Position numbers and translations under genes: made by a program
Shown: positions 21,863 through 22,723 of the stretch, piece after piece
How the letters are laid out: each line of letters begins with the position of its first letter
Numbering within the stretch: position 1 is the first letter of the stretch
From: Comamonadaceae bacterium UBA2334
GTDB lineage: Bacteria; Pseudomonadota; Gammaproteobacteria; Burkholderiales; Burkholderiaceae_C
Assembly (NCBI GenBank): GCA_002344885.1
Contig: DDUQ01000144.1
Location: 534-23,256 of the forward strand
Reading direction: 5' to 3'
DNA length: 22,723 bases
Notes under the pieces: generated by a model
What the model saw: the letters and a program-made list of their open reading frames with translations, nothing else
What the model was told of the DNA's origin: nothing
The model's database searches: none

Positions 21863-22723
21863 ACAATGCGAAGGCTCTCACGCCGTGGCGCGTGCCGTGG
21901 CCCTGAGCCGCCCGGAAGTGATCTGTGCCTACCCCATTTCGCCGCAGACGCACATCGTCGAGGGGCTGGGCGAGATGGTGAAGTCGGGCGAGCTGACGCG
22001 CTGCGAATTCATCAACGTGGAGTCTGAATTTGCCGCGCTCAGTGTGGCCATCGGCGCGTCGGCAGCCGGGGCGCGGGCCTACACCGCCACCGCCAGCCAG
22101 GGCCTGCTGTACATGGCCGAGGCGGTGTACAACGCTTCCGGGCTGGGTCTGCCCATTGTGATGACGGTGGCCAACCGCGCCATCGGTGCGCCCATCAACA
22201 TCTGGAACGATCACACCGACAGCATGGCCATGCGCGATGCGGGGTGGATTCAGATTTTTGCCGAAACCAACCAGGAGGCGCTGGACCTGCACATCCAGGC
22301 GTTCCGCATGGCCGAAGAGCTGTCGCTGCCCGTGATGGTGTGCATGGACGGTTTCATCCTCACCCACGCCTACGAGCGCGTGGACATGCCCACGCAGGCG
22401 CAGGTGGACGCGTTCCTGCCCCCCTTCGAGCCGCGCCAGGTGCTCGACCCCCAGGAGCCCGTGTCCATCGGCGCGATGGTGGGCCCCGAGGCCTTCATGG
22501 AGGTGCGCTACCTCGCGCACGCCAAGCAGATGCAGGCCCTGGAACTGATCCCGGGCTGGGCGGAGGAATTCCGCCACGCCTTCGGCCGCGATTCCGGCGG
22601 CCTCATGCACACCTACCGCACCGAGGACGCCGAGACCGTCGTGGTGGCCCTGGGCTCGGTGCTCGGCACCATCAAGGACACGGTGGACGCGCTGCGCGAG
22701 AAGGGCGAGAAGATCGGAAGAGC
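21855..22723 (+). CDS. 2-oxoacid:ferredoxin oxidoreductase, alpha subunit (3'-truncated by contig end)
   Basis: About 285 genuine residues of a PorA-type alpha subunit, starting MLEQCEGSHAVARAVALSRPEVICAYPISPQT. The thiamine-diphosphate-associated segments INVESEFAALSVAIGASAAGARAYTATASQGLLYMAE and GLPIVMTVANRAIGAPINIWNDHTD are clear, as is the PVMVCMDGFILTH region. The gene runs off the end of the window; some 100 further residues and the beta subunit are expected beyond. The last codons should not be trusted, because bases 22711-22723 equal a sequencing adapter. It is translationally coupled to the gamma subunit (8-bp overlap). Confidence 0.92.
   Translation, partial: MLEQCEGSHAVARAVALSRPEVICAYPISPQTHIVEGLGEMVKSGELTRCEFINVESEFAALSVAIGASAAGARAYTATASQGLLYMAEAVYNASGLGLPIVMTVANRAIGAPINIWNDHTDSMAMRDAGWIQIFAETNQEALDLHIQAFRMAEELSLPVMVCMDGFILTHAYERVDMPTQAQVDAFLPPFEPRQVLDPQEPVSIGAMVGPEAFMEVRYLAHAKQMQALELIPGWAEEFRHAFGRDSGGLMHTYRTEDAETVVVALGSVLGTIKDTVDALREKGEKIGR
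22711..22723 (+). other. Illumina adapter core at the contig end (assembly artefact)
   Basis: The last 13 bases, AGATCGGAAGAGC, are identical to the common Illumina TruSeq adapter start and end exactly at the end of the sequence. They are best regarded as untrimmed adapter rather than genome. Confidence 0.88.

Overview
The window is about 22.7 kb of high-G+C, gene-dense DNA, most consistent with a betaproteobacterium of the order Burkholderiales (Comamonadaceae-like). The grounds are a PaaN-type split phenylacetate aldehyde dehydrogenase inside the paa operon, the FAD monooxygenase / DUF2783 / VOC / fumarylacetoacetase neighbourhood, a TRAP uptake system and the style of the housekeeping genes. 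The genus is inference. The sequence begins inside an initiator tRNA and ends in a string identical to the Illumina adapter core, so it looks like a whole assembly contig rather than a cut from a finished chromosome.

Layout. (1) 1-705: 3' part of tRNA-fMet, its terminator, then a SirB2-like membrane protein on the minus strand. (2) 994-10440, plus strand: aerobic hybrid phenylacetate operon paaN-paaG-paaI-paaK-paaABCDE-paaX. PaaK makes phenylacetyl-CoA, PaaABC(D)E epoxidises the ring, PaaG isomerises the epoxide to the oxepin, PaaN acts as aldehyde dehydrogenase after ring opening, PaaI is the rescue thioesterase and PaaX the likely repressor. The ring-opening hydratase domain and the beta-oxidation genes paaF, paaH and paaJ are not here. 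An 11-bp sequence is repeated six times between paaI and paaK. (3) 10459-11067, minus: a DUF2062 membrane protein. (4) 11341-19552, minus: an apparent second aromatic-catabolic unit, read right to left: degenerate metallo-beta-lactamase-fold protein, VOC protein, class A FAD monooxygenase, DUF2783 protein, fumarylacetoacetase, then a three-part TRAP transporter (DctP, DctQ, DctM) closed by a strong terminator. No recognisable homogentisate dioxygenase or maleylacetoacetate isomerase is present. (5) 19757-20940, plus: two adjacent toxin-antitoxin modules, a CcdB-type toxin with an unusual hybrid antitoxin, then YefM-YoeB. (6) 21275-22723, plus: gamma and truncated alpha subunits of a 2-oxoacid:ferredoxin oxidoreductase.

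Most interesting items: the minus-strand catabolic unit, which combines a fumarylacetoacetase with a VOC protein and an MBL-fold protein that has lost exactly its second zinc site; its promoter, which carries two identical 12-bp palindromes 52 bp apart; an inverted-repeat motif shared between that promoter and the TRAP genes; and the antitoxin that joins a CcdA-like tail to a non-ribbon-helix-helix N-terminus. All functional statements rest on reading the sequence and on recalled family knowledge; no database search was run.
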